From NCBI GenBank assembly GCA_964630225.1, contig CAZVUK010000030.1, positions 1 through 9,058 on the forward strand: a stretch of 9,058 nucleotides of DNA, in the 5' to 3' direction. The DNA comes from CAYZRY01 sp964630225 (GTDB lineage: Bacteria; Bacillota_I; Bacilli_A; RF39; UBA660). Below are positions 1 through 6,286 of this stretch, piece by piece (the stretch's first letter is position 1; each line of letters starts with the position of its first letter). The position numbers were made by a program, and so were the translations under genes. The notes under the pieces are model-generated. The model was not told the origin of the DNA and ran no database searches. It saw only the letters and a program-made list of their open reading frames with translations.

Positions 1-24
1 TTTGGAATAGATGAAGATATTTAA
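1..24 (+). CDS. C-terminal end of an upstream gene (partial)
   Basis: Reading frame 1 is open from the window edge and ends at a TAA at 22-24, giving the C-terminal residues FGIDEDI. The acidic tail looks like an ordinary protein C-terminus, and the next gene's promoter begins right after the stop, as happens at the other gene ends here. Only seven codons are visible, so no function can be assigned. A chance open frame of this length is also possible. Confidence 0.35.
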   Translation, partial: FGIDEDI

Positions 25-52
25 TTGTCTTTATCTTTTTATTTGATATAAT
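25..52 (+). promoter_or_regulatory. Sigma-A-type promoter for the desulfoferrodoxin gene
   Basis: TTGTCT (25-30) is a 4/6 match to the -35 box. A 16-nt spacer separates it from a perfect TATAAT (47-52), which carries an extended -10 (TGa directly before it). Transcription would start near 58-60, leaving a leader of only about a dozen bases before the ATG at 72. The Shine-Dalgarno TAGGAGG (59-65) lies almost at the 5' end of the message. No operator or PerR/Fur-like box is evident. Confidence 0.7.
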
Positions 53-71
53 TTTAAGTAGGAGGAAAAAG

Positions 72-437
72 ATGAAAATATTTAGATGTAAACATTGTGG
101 AAATATTATTGTTAAAATTGAAGACTCTGGAGTTCCGGTTGTCTGCTGCGGAGAAGAGATGGAGCTGCTAGTGGCGGAATCAATCGAAGCATCTTACGAA
201 AAGCATATCCCAGTTGTAAGTACAAACGGAGATGAAATTACTGTTAAGGTCGGAAGTGAAGAACATCCGATGATAACAGAGCACTATATCGAATGGATTT
301 TAGTAGAAAGAGACAAGTCATTTACTGTTAAGTATCTTCAACCAGGAGAAAAACCAGAAGCTACTTTCTATGTCAAAGATGAAAAATTAGTAAATGTCTT
401 TGCATATTGCAATTTACACGGATTATGGAAAAATTAA
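72..437 (+). CDS. dfx: Desulfoferrodoxin / class I superoxide reductase (2Fe-SOR)
   Basis: This cytoplasmic enzyme reduces superoxide to hydrogen peroxide without making oxygen, a defence typical of anaerobes that must survive brief oxygen exposure. At 121 residues it has the normal length. The N-terminal desulforedoxin domain has all four cysteine ligands of the FeS4 centre (C6-x2-C9 and adjacent C25-C26). The C-terminal neelaredoxin domain has all ligands of the catalytic Fe(His4Cys) centre: H45, H65, H71, C113 and H116, the last two within YCNLHGLW. The active-site pair E43-K44 (EKH motif) that guides superoxide is intact, so the enzyme should be functional. The start is fixed by TAGGAGG six bases upstream. 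It has its own promoter, and its 3' end overlaps the DUF3267 gene by 13 nt. The electron donor (usually rubredoxin) is not in this window. Confidence 0.97.
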   Translation: MKIFRCKHCGNIIVKIEDSGVPVVCCGEEMELLVAESIEASYEKHIPVVSTNGDEITVKVGSEEHPMITEHYIEWILVERDKSFTVKYLQPGEKPEATFYVKDEKLVNVFAYCNLHGLWKN

Positions 438-1105
438 ATTACTTTAAATACAAAATGCGACTTGGACAGATGAATGTTCTAGCAATAGTAGTTTTAGTAA
501 TAATTGCTGTTACAAATTATCTTTTAGTAACAGCTTTTTCTATTAAACTAGATGATTCTATCGATAAGAAATTCTTTTTATATATTATCTTTTGGTTAGT
601 TTTGCATGAAGTAATACATGCATTATTCTTTATTTTTTGGGATTATAGAAAAGGTAAAAAAGTAGGTATGGGAGCCTTGCTGGAACAGGGTATTTTATAC
701 TGTACTTGTAAGTCAAGAATATCTAAATCTAATATTATAGCCGCTTTGTTAGGCCCGCTGCTTTTAATAGGCTTGTTAACTAATATTGTAGCTTTAGCTA
801 TAGGAAATAGACTACTTCTAACCTTATCGATTTTTAACATATCTGGTGCTGCTGGAGACATAGCTATGTTTCTAGCTTTGATAAAAATGCCCAAAGATAT
901 TAAATATGTCGACTTAGATGATCCAACTGGTTTTACACTTTTATCTAAAAGTGATTTAAGCGATAAACAATACTTTGGTATGAAACTTTACGAAAAGGGT
1001 AAAGATAGTAAAGAATTAGTAGCTAAAACATATAAGAAGATAACGATTACACCAGCATCTTATGCTATTTTAATAATACTTATTCTTCTTGCGATTGTAT
1101 TTTAA
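425..1105 (+). CDS. DUF3267-type integral membrane zinc-metalloprotease homologue
   Basis: This is a predicted 226-residue multi-pass membrane protein. Hydrophobic segments lie at about residues 18-40, 51-72, 104-126, 130-153 and 210-226. The second holds an HExxH zinc-binding motif (H61, E62, H65, in LHEVIHALFF). A later NISGAAGD (D145) resembles the second conserved block of the DUF3267 family, which may supply a further metal ligand. A charged stretch (about 154-205) probably faces the cytoplasm. The family is described only as a putative zincin, and its substrate is unknown. I chose ATG 425, which overlaps the upstream gene by 13 nt. An in-frame TTG at 407 has no ribosome binding site, and ATG 455 or 470 would cut into the first membrane segment. 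No strong Shine-Dalgarno precedes 425, so translation is probably coupled to desulfoferrodoxin. Confidence 0.75.
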   Translation: MEKLNYFKYKMRLGQMNVLAIVVLVIIAVTNYLLVTAFSIKLDDSIDKKFFLYIIFWLVLHEVIHALFFIFWDYRKGKKVGMGALLEQGILYCTCKSRISKSNIIAALLGPLLLIGLLTNIVALAIGNRLLLTLSIFNISGAAGDIAMFLALIKMPKDIKYVDLDDPTGFTLLSKSDLSDKQYFGMKLYEKGKDSKELVAKTYKKITITPASYAILIILILLAIVF

Positions 1106-1106
1106 C

Positions 1107-1134
1107 TTGAAAATATAGTAAAAATGATTATAAT
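1107..1134 (+). promoter_or_regulatory. Sigma-A-type promoter for the SGNH hydrolase gene
   Basis: TTGAAA (1107-1112) is a 5/6 match to the -35 box, followed by a 16-nt spacer and a perfect TATAAT (1129-1134). It begins one base after the stop codon of the upstream gene (1103-1105), and no hairpin terminator lies between them, so some read-through is possible. Transcription should start near 1140, again giving a very short leader before AGGGGG (1146-1151) and ATG 1156. Confidence 0.75.
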
Positions 1135-1155
1135 AAATATCTACTAGGGGGCTTT

Positions 1156-2358
1156 ATGAAGAAAAGACACTATGTATATATAATCATTTTTATTTTTTTT
1201 GTGCTTTTTGCTAGCGATAGAATATTTAAGCCCTTTGCTGTTTTTACTTATCATGAAACAGTAGGTAGTAGCAAGTATTACAAAGCTGTTACTTCCTCTG
1301 TCAAAGTATATGACTGGAACAAAGAAGTCAAAAAACTATCTTACTGCTTTAAGAACGCTAAGTACTGCAGACTGTTAGACAAAGACGACAGCAGATATTA
1401 TAGTTTTAATATCGAGTATCCTTCAAGTAGTAAATGGGAAAGATTATGTTTCTATGTAAACGATAAAGAAAGTTGTAATAAAAAAGCTTATTTAGTAGAT
1501 GGTTCTAAATTGAAAGTAAGAGCTAAAAATCTGCTTGCTACCGTAAGTGCTAACAAAGACATCGATTATAAACGATACTTTGATATTAGTGATAATATAT
1601 CAGGATTAAATAAAGTAAATTGCAAGAAAATATTGGGTGATGAAATTATCACTTTAAAATGTAAATTTCTTGCTAATAATGGAAGTGAAAAGACTGCACA
1701 GACAAATCTAATTATTAAAAAGACTGATATCCTTTATGCAAAAAAAATAGCTTTTCTTGGTGATAGTATCACCAAAGCTGATCTTGATGCCAAGAGCTTT
1801 GATGGCTGGGCAGGACGCGTTGCGATGGCTAACAATATGAAATATAAAAATCTAGGAGTAAACGGAGCCACCTTGGCTAAAGTCGAAGGAAGAAGTCATA
1901 TCGAAGATCAATTAGATAAGATTGATAAAGATAGTGATTATATAATTATTCAAGGTGGGATTAACGATGCTTCGCTAGGAAGAGGTAGTCAGTTTGAAGG
2001 GCCGTACAATCAAACGATGATTGGCGGACTAGAGCGGATCTTTATTAAGGCAAAAGAGAAGTTTCCTAAGTCAAAGATAGCTTTTATCATAACTTATAAC
2101 ACTCCTAAAATAACATCTTTAAAAAGAGATAGAGACGTAGAGGCTATAAGAGAACTCTGTCAAATGTATCGTATACCATATCTTGATTTATACGACGGTT
2201 CATACGATGATGGTATAAATCACCAAAGTTTTGCAGAGCTTTTAGACGTAAATGGTGGTAGCAGTTTCTATCAAAACAAGGCAACCGATGTTCACCTATC
2301 GGAAGTAGGATATGATAAAATTAGTCCATTTATTATAGAATGGATTAGGAGTTTATAG
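1156..2358 (+). CDS. Membrane-anchored extracellular SGNH/GDSL-family hydrolase
   Basis: This 400-residue protein begins KKRH and then has one hydrophobic segment (about 7-19) with no clear cleavage site, so it is probably a signal anchor with an outside body. Residues about 35-190 form a beta-rich ectodomain with six cysteines spaced as close pairs: C64/C71, C98/C107 and C156/C169. These look like disulfide-closed hairpins of Ig-like modules. Residues 196-400 are an SGNH hydrolase (esterase/acetylhydrolase fold). Block I is FLGDSIT with nucleophile S204, block II is GVNGATL (G237), block III is GGIND (N270), and block V is DVHLSEVGY with H380. The block V aspartate sits two rather than three residues before the histidine. 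Likely substrates are ester groups on cell-wall or extracellular glycans, but that is inference. The start is set by AGGGGG at 1146. The gene is transcribed alone and ends at a terminator. Confidence 0.88.
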   Translation: MKKRHYVYIIIFIFFVLFASDRIFKPFAVFTYHETVGSSKYYKAVTSSVKVYDWNKEVKKLSYCFKNAKYCRLLDKDDSRYYSFNIEYPSSSKWERLCFYVNDKESCNKKAYLVDGSKLKVRAKNLLATVSANKDIDYKRYFDISDNISGLNKVNCKKILGDEIITLKCKFLANNGSEKTAQTNLIIKKTDILYAKKIAFLGDSITKADLDAKSFDGWAGRVAMANNMKYKNLGVNGATLAKVEGRSHIEDQLDKIDKDSDYIIIQGGINDASLGRGSQFEGPYNQTMIGGLERIFIKAKEKFPKSKIAFIITYNTPKITSLKRDRDVEAIRELCQMYRIPYLDLYDGSYDDGINHQSFAELLDVNGGSSFYQNKATDVHLSEVGYDKISPFIIEWIRSL

Positions 2359-2366
2359 ATAAATTT

Positions 2367-2393
2367 AAAAAGATATACAATATCTTTTTTTTT
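2367..2393 (+). terminator. Intrinsic terminator after the SGNH hydrolase gene
   Basis: A GATAT/ATATC stem (2372-2376 with 2380-2384) and a three-base ACA loop are extended by A-tract/T-tract pairing (2367-2371 with 2385-2389). The T-run continues to 2393. The stem has only one G:C pair, so it may be a weak terminator. Its loop and 3' arm overlap the next promoter. Confidence 0.65.
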
Positions 2394-2401
2394 GCTATAA
2401 T
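2374..2401 (+). promoter_or_regulatory. Extended -10 promoter of the lipid operon
   Basis: A perfect TATAAT (2396-2401) is preceded by TGc (extended -10). Sixteen bases upstream, TATACA (2374-2379) is a 4/6 -35 box lying inside the terminator hairpin. Transcription would start near 2408, just ahead of the GAGGGTGG ribosome binding site of the small leader ORF. This is the only convincing promoter for the genes that run to 8631. Confidence 0.65.
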
Positions 2402-2425
2402 ATTAATATGTAGAGGGTGGCAGTT

Positions 2426-2467
2426 ATGCCAATTGTATTAAAGATATATTCAAAGGAGGAACCATGA
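2426..2467 (+). CDS. Putative 13-residue leader peptide ahead of the acyl-CoA synthetase
   Basis: ATG 2426 opens 13 codons (MPIVLKIYSKEEP) ending in a TGA at 2465-2467 that overlaps the ATG of the synthetase gene (ATGA). It has its own purine-rich Shine-Dalgarno, AGAGGGTGG (2412-2420), five bases upstream. The distance from the -10 box to this ATG (25 bases) matches the distance to the first gene at the other three promoters here (20, 22 and 24). The synthetase's own Shine-Dalgarno AAAGGAGG (2452-2459) lies inside the small ORF. The arrangement suggests that ribosomes translating the leader unfold or deliver to the synthetase start. No regulatory codon run (such as His or Trp repeats) is seen. 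A chance ORF cannot be excluded. Confidence 0.45.
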   Translation: MPIVLKIYSKEEP

Positions 2468-4194
2468 GTATAATTAATAAGATATTTAAAAGACCAAAAA
2501 CCTTAAAAGGGGCATATCAAAAATACTACAGCAAAAAAGAGTGGAATATCGAAATACCTGAAGGGTCGTTATATGATTATGTCGTAGAACAGTCCAAGGG
2601 AAAAGAAAACTTAAATGCCCTTGGCTATTATGGGACTAAAATTACCTATGCACAGTTTATTAGACAAATCGATGCCGCCGCTAGAGCTTATCGTTGTCAG
2701 GGAATAAGAGCTGGAGACGTCGTAACTATTTGTATGCCTAATACGCCAGAGGCGGTAATAAGTTTTTATGCTTTAAATAAAATTGGTGCTATATCAAACA
2801 TGATTCATCCTCTTTCGGGAGCTAATGAGATTAAAGAGTATATAAACAGTACTAAAAGTGTCATGCTGGTGATGATTGATTTGGTTTACGATAAGATTAA
2901 AGATATTTTAGGTCAGACCGATATATATAAAACAATCGTTGTCTCAGCTAAAGACTCGATGCCTTTTTGGCTTGGAATAGGTTATAGTATCACTAAGGGA
3001 GCCGCTGTTAAAAAACCAGCCGCTAGTGAAGCATATATCTACTGGAAAGAATTTTTAAATAAAGCTAAACGTTATGATGGTGAAGTTCATACTTATCACG
3101 ATAGTAGCGCCGTTGCTGTTATTCTTCATAGTGGTGGAACGACAGGGACACCGAAAGGGATACTTTTAACTAATCGCAATGTCAATGCTGAAGCTGTGCA
3201 AATTGTAAATAAAATTACGATTGAACCAGGTTTATCAATCCTGACGATAATGCCAGTCTTTCATGGTTTTGGACTAGTTCTCTCTATTCATGCACCACTT
3301 TGTTTAGGACTAGAGGTTAATCTTTTACCAACTTTTGATCCCAAGAATTTCGATAAAGTTGTAATGAAAAACAAACCGAATTTTATCGTCGGAGTACCAA
3401 CCCTTTTTGAAGCATTTTTAAATAATGCTGATCGCATGAAAAATGAAGATTTGAGCTTTGTTAAATACTGTGTGGTCGGGGGAGATACGATGAGCCTTCC
3501 GCAGCAACGACGTATGAATGTCTTTATGGCTGAGCACGGTTCTAAAGCTAAAATGATAGTTGGTTATGGGATGACCGAAAGTGTTGCTGCTACCATTGCT
3601 ACACTAGGAGGACCAGACAGAGAAGGAGCTATCGGTATTCCGCTTGCCGGAATGCACGTCAAAATTGTCGATCCGGCGACCCGCGAAGAAGTAGAAACTG
3701 GGCAAGACGGTGAAATTTGTGTCAGTGGTCCAACGGTCATGGCGGGCTACCTTGATAATGAAAAAGAAACTAATGAAGTTTTACAAATACATGATGATGG
3801 TCATATTTGGCTTCATACCGGTGATATCGGAGCGATGGATAGTGACGGGGTTATTTACTACCGTCAAAGATTAAAGCGTATGATTATCTCATCAGGTTAT
3901 AATGTCTATCCGCAGCAGATTGAAAAAGTCATCGAAGAGCATGAAGCAGTTTTACAGTGTACAGTAATCGGTGTAGCTCACCCATATAAAGTTCAAGTCG
4001 CTAAAGCCTATATTGTCTTAAAAAATGATTATAAAGAAACGGGAGCACTGAGACGTTCAATCAAAGAACACTGTGAACAAAACCTTGCCGCTTACGCTAT
4101 ACCAAAAGATTTTGACTTTAGGCAATCTCTTCCTAAAACTCTTTTAGGAAAGGTTGACTACCGCGAATTAGAAAGAGAAAATGTAAAGGAGTAA
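2464..4194 (+). CDS. AMP-forming acyl-CoA/acyl-acid synthetase (long-chain fatty acid ligase type)
   Basis: This ANL-superfamily enzyme of 576 residues activates a carboxylic acid, most likely a fatty acid, via an acyl-AMP and then transfers it to CoA or possibly acyl carrier protein. The core motifs are present in order: the phosphate loop HSGGTTGTPKG (222-232), GYGMTE (367-372), the adenosine-binding TGD (452-454), the hinge region RLKRMIISSGYNVYP (469-483) and the C-terminal catalytic lysine K563 in PKTLLGKVD. In the hinge the usual D of the RxKD motif is R472, a change common in this clostridial-style subgroup. AAAGGAGG at 2452 sets the start. Two acyltransferases and a lipid kinase follow directly, which supports a fatty acid for phospholipid synthesis as substrate. 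An aryl or other short acid cannot be excluded from sequence alone. Confidence 0.9.
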   Translation: MSIINKIFKRPKTLKGAYQKYYSKKEWNIEIPEGSLYDYVVEQSKGKENLNALGYYGTKITYAQFIRQIDAAARAYRCQGIRAGDVVTICMPNTPEAVISFYALNKIGAISNMIHPLSGANEIKEYINSTKSVMLVMIDLVYDKIKDILGQTDIYKTIVVSAKDSMPFWLGIGYSITKGAAVKKPAASEAYIYWKEFLNKAKRYDGEVHTYHDSSAVAVILHSGGTTGTPKGILLTNRNVNAEAVQIVNKITIEPGLSILTIMPVFHGFGLVLSIHAPLCLGLEVNLLPTFDPKNFDKVVMKNKPNFIVGVPTLFEAFLNNADRMKNEDLSFVKYCVVGGDTMSLPQQRRMNVFMAEHGSKAKMIVGYGMTESVAATIATLGGPDREGAIGIPLAGMHVKIVDPATREEVETGQDGEICVSGPTVMAGYLDNEKETNEVLQIHDDGHIWLHTGDIGAMDSDGVIYYRQRLKRMIISSGYNVYPQQIEKVIEEHEAVLQCTVIGVAHPYKVQVAKAYIVLKNDYKETGALRRSIKEHCEQNLAAYAIPKDFDFRQSLPKTLLGKVDYRELERENVKE

Positions 4195-4195
4195 T

Positions 4196-4810
4196 ATGAA
4201 AACAAGAGAGATAAAAACAGGTTTTCAACTTGCAAGATTATTCTTTGGCCCGATTTTCAAATTACAGTATAAACCTAAATTAATAAATAAAAACCTAATA
4301 CCTAAGAAAGGTCCAATTATTATATGTGGCAATCACACTCATAAATTTGATCCATTCTTAATCGTGGCATCAGGAGCGCGCACGATTCATTTCATGGCGA
4401 AGAAGGAATATCACGTTGGAAGACTTCGTCATATCTTTAAGTTTGTCGGGACAATTCCTGTTGATCGCAGTATCAAAGATGAAGATGCCAGTCAAAGAGC
4501 GGTCGAAGTATTAAAGCGAGGAGGGGCTATTGCCTTATTTCCTGAAGGAACGCGCAATAAAACAGAAGCGTTTTTACTACCATTTAAATTTGGTGCTGTT
4601 TCGATGGCTAAAAAAACGGGAGCTACCATCGTTCCTTTTGGTATAAGTGGCAAATTTGAAAAAAGCAAAGACAATAATCTAATGATCAGATTTGGAGAGC
4701 CCTTCGAAGTAGGAGATATGGATCTCAAAGAAGCTAATGAAAAGTTACTTAAAGTAGTTGGCGATTTGATGAGAGAAAATTTGAAAGAAATAGAAAATGA
4801 AAATAAATGA
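4196..4810 (+). CDS. plsC: PlsC-type 1-acyl-sn-glycerol-3-phosphate acyltransferase (first copy)
   Basis: This membrane-associated acyltransferase of the LPLAT family is expected to add an acyl chain to lysophosphatidic acid, making phosphatidic acid. All motifs are in place: block I NHTHKFD (H47 and D52, the HX4D catalytic pair), block II GTIPVDR (85-91), block III FPEGTR (115-120, with E117 and G118) and block IV VPFGI (146-150). At 204 residues it is a compact member, with only a weakly hydrophobic N-terminal stretch (about 10-24) for membrane contact. ATG 4196 follows the synthetase stop by one base, and its AAAGGAG (4185-4191) lies in the end of that gene. The stop TGA is followed at once by an in-frame TAA. 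The adjoining synthetase suggests acyl-CoA as donor, but acyl-ACP is possible. Confidence 0.92.
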   Translation: MKTREIKTGFQLARLFFGPIFKLQYKPKLINKNLIPKKGPIIICGNHTHKFDPFLIVASGARTIHFMAKKEYHVGRLRHIFKFVGTIPVDRSIKDEDASQRAVEVLKRGGAIALFPEGTRNKTEAFLLPFKFGAVSMAKKTGATIVPFGISGKFEKSKDNNLMIRFGEPFEVGDMDLKEANEKLLKVVGDLMRENLKEIENENK

Positions 4811-5378
4811 TAAATTGTATAAAATAGCTAGAATCCCCCTTACGTTTTTAATTAGAATACTTATTTGGGTGAAACTAGAAAATAAAGAAGTTCTTAACGA
4901 TGGACCCATTTTAATCGTGGCTAATCATCGGACTTTTTTAGATCCTATTATGATACTATCAGCAACTAAAAGAACTATTCATTTCTTTTCTAAAATAGAA
5001 TTAGTTAAGGGTTGGAAGCGATATCTGTTTGATAAGACTGGTTTAATACCGGTTGATCGAAAAGCGAAGAATCCAGAATCGATAAAGATAGCTAGTAACT
5101 ATTTAAAAAATGGGGAGTTAGTAGGGATTTATCCAGAAGCTACGAGAAACTATAGCGAAGATAAACTTCTCCCAATGAAAGCAGGTGCCGCTATTTTAGC
5201 ACTCGAAACTGGGGTACCGGTCGTTTTGGCTATTCAAACAGGAAAAGTCAGATTATTTAATAGAAAATTAAAGCTTCGTTTTTCAGAAAAGATATATTTA
5301 AAAGATTTGACCGTTGATGAAGCGATGGCAATAATCAAAAGAGAAATGGAAAAGCTAATTACCGACAGGGGGAAATAA
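4797..5378 (+). CDS. plsC: PlsC-type acyltransferase (second, divergent copy)
   Basis: This is a second LPLAT-family acyltransferase of 193 residues, clearly related to the preceding gene: both share TIHF (around residues 60-63), IPVDR and the same block order. Block I is NHRTFLD (H44 and D49), block II GLIPVDR (82-88) and block IV VPVVLAI (140-146). Block III reads YPEATR (112-117): the glutamate is kept, but the usual glycine of PEGTR is alanine (A115). An N-terminal hydrophobic stretch (about 13-25) suggests membrane association. The gene overlaps the first copy by 14 nt and has only a weak Shine-Dalgarno (GAAAG), so translation is likely coupled. It may use a different acceptor or acyl position from its neighbour, for example glycerol-3-phosphate or another lysolipid; this is inference. 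Confidence 0.88.
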   Translation: MKINDKLYKIARIPLTFLIRILIWVKLENKEVLNDGPILIVANHRTFLDPIMILSATKRTIHFFSKIELVKGWKRYLFDKTGLIPVDRKAKNPESIKIASNYLKNGELVGIYPEATRNYSEDKLLPMKAGAAILALETGVPVVLAIQTGKVRLFNRKLKLRFSEKIYLKDLTVDEAMAIIKREMEKLITDRGK

Positions 5379-6286
5379 TGAAACATGTTTTTATCGTCAA
5401 TCCAAAATCATCATATGGAAGAGCTCTATTAGTTAGTAAAGCTATCGAAGAGGTGTGTCAGAAAAATAGTATCGATTATGAGATTCACTACACTGAACGT
5501 CCTAAAGATGCAACGAACATTGCCCGTAGTTACAAGAGAGATAAATGTATTATCTTTTCAGTAGGTGGGGATGGCACTTTAAATGAGGTTGTAAACGGCG
5601 TGGTTGGTTCTAAAAACTATTTAGGTGTTATACCTGCCGGAACAGGAAACGACCTTTATAAGACCTTAAAACAAGAAAAAGAACTATACTTTGACTGTGA
5701 CTTAGGTAAAATTAATAACGATTACTTTATTAATACTGCATCGGTTGGCTTAGATGCTGAAATAGCAGACAATGTCATCGTTATGAAAAGAAAAAAAGTA
5801 CCACGTAAAATGATTTATAATGCCGCGATCCTTTATACTTTTTTTAAATTTCAAGCCAAAGAGTTAGAGATAATAATTGATAATAAAAAAGTAATAAAAG
5901 GCAAAAAGTTGATGGTTGCGGTTGCTAACGGTCAAGTTTATGGTGGAGGCTTTAAAATAGCACCAGATGCTTCATTAAATGATGGCTTACTCGATGTCGT
6001 TTTAGTTGACAATATGTCTAAACCACGGATATTGGCTGTTCTAGCTAAACTTTTAAAAGCTAAACATGAAGGTGAAAAAGAAGTAGAGAGCCTCAGGGCT
6101 AAAAAGATTGTCATTAAAAGTAAAAATCTTATAATAGGTGGCATGGATGGCGAAGTTTTATCAGATAAAGAATATAAAATCGAAGTGGTAGCTAAAGCTG
6201 TGACTATTTATAATGATCAAAAATTTGTCGAAGAGGTGCTAGAGTATGAACGTCGAAATAAATCAAAAGTTAAAACAATTAAGTGA
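5378..6286 (+). CDS. DagK/YegS/BmrU-family lipid kinase (diacylglycerol kinase type)
   Basis: This soluble kinase of 302 residues, close to the length of Bacillus DgkB, phosphorylates diacylglycerol or a similar lipid at the membrane face with ATP. The N-terminal catalytic domain starts with NPKSSYGR (8-15). It has the nucleotide-binding GGDGT (63-67) followed by LNEVVNG, and PAGTGND (86-92). The C-terminal beta-sandwich domain has NGQVYGGGFKIAPDA (184-198), NDGLLDV (201-207) and the late GGMDGE (254-259) that completes the active site. ATG 5378 overlaps the acyltransferase stop by one base (TAATG), with AGGGGGA five bases upstream. Next to two acyltransferases it most likely returns diacylglycerol to phosphatidic acid. 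Activity on undecaprenol, sphingoid bases or another lipid alcohol is possible. The TGA stop is followed directly by TAA. Confidence 0.9.
   Translation: MKHVFIVNPKSSYGRALLVSKAIEEVCQKNSIDYEIHYTERPKDATNIARSYKRDKCIIFSVGGDGTLNEVVNGVVGSKNYLGVIPAGTGNDLYKTLKQEKELYFDCDLGKINNDYFINTASVGLDAEIADNVIVMKRKKVPRKMIYNAAILYTFFKFQAKELEIIIDNKKVIKGKKLMVAVANGQVYGGGFKIAPDASLNDGLLDVVLVDNMSKPRILAVLAKLLKAKHEGEKEVESLRAKKIVIKSKNLIIGGMDGEVLSDKEYKIEVVAKAVTIYNDQKFVEEVLEYERRNKSKVKTIK

Noticed and set aside
407..424. Longer N-terminus of the DUF3267 protein starting at TTG 407
   Set aside because: TTG 407 lacks a Shine-Dalgarno and adds six residues (LQFTRI) deep inside the desulfoferrodoxin frame; ATG 425 is the simpler start.
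643..894. Minus-strand open frame of 83 codons
   Set aside because: It is antisense to the DUF3267 gene, has no ribosome binding site and its composition mirrors the plus-strand codons.
4492..4728. Minus-strand open frame of 78 codons
   Set aside because: Shadow of the first acyltransferase gene, with no initiation signals or recognisable motif.
5938..6144. Minus-strand open frame of 68 codons
   Set aside because: Antisense to the conserved C-terminal domain of the lipid kinase; no independent support.
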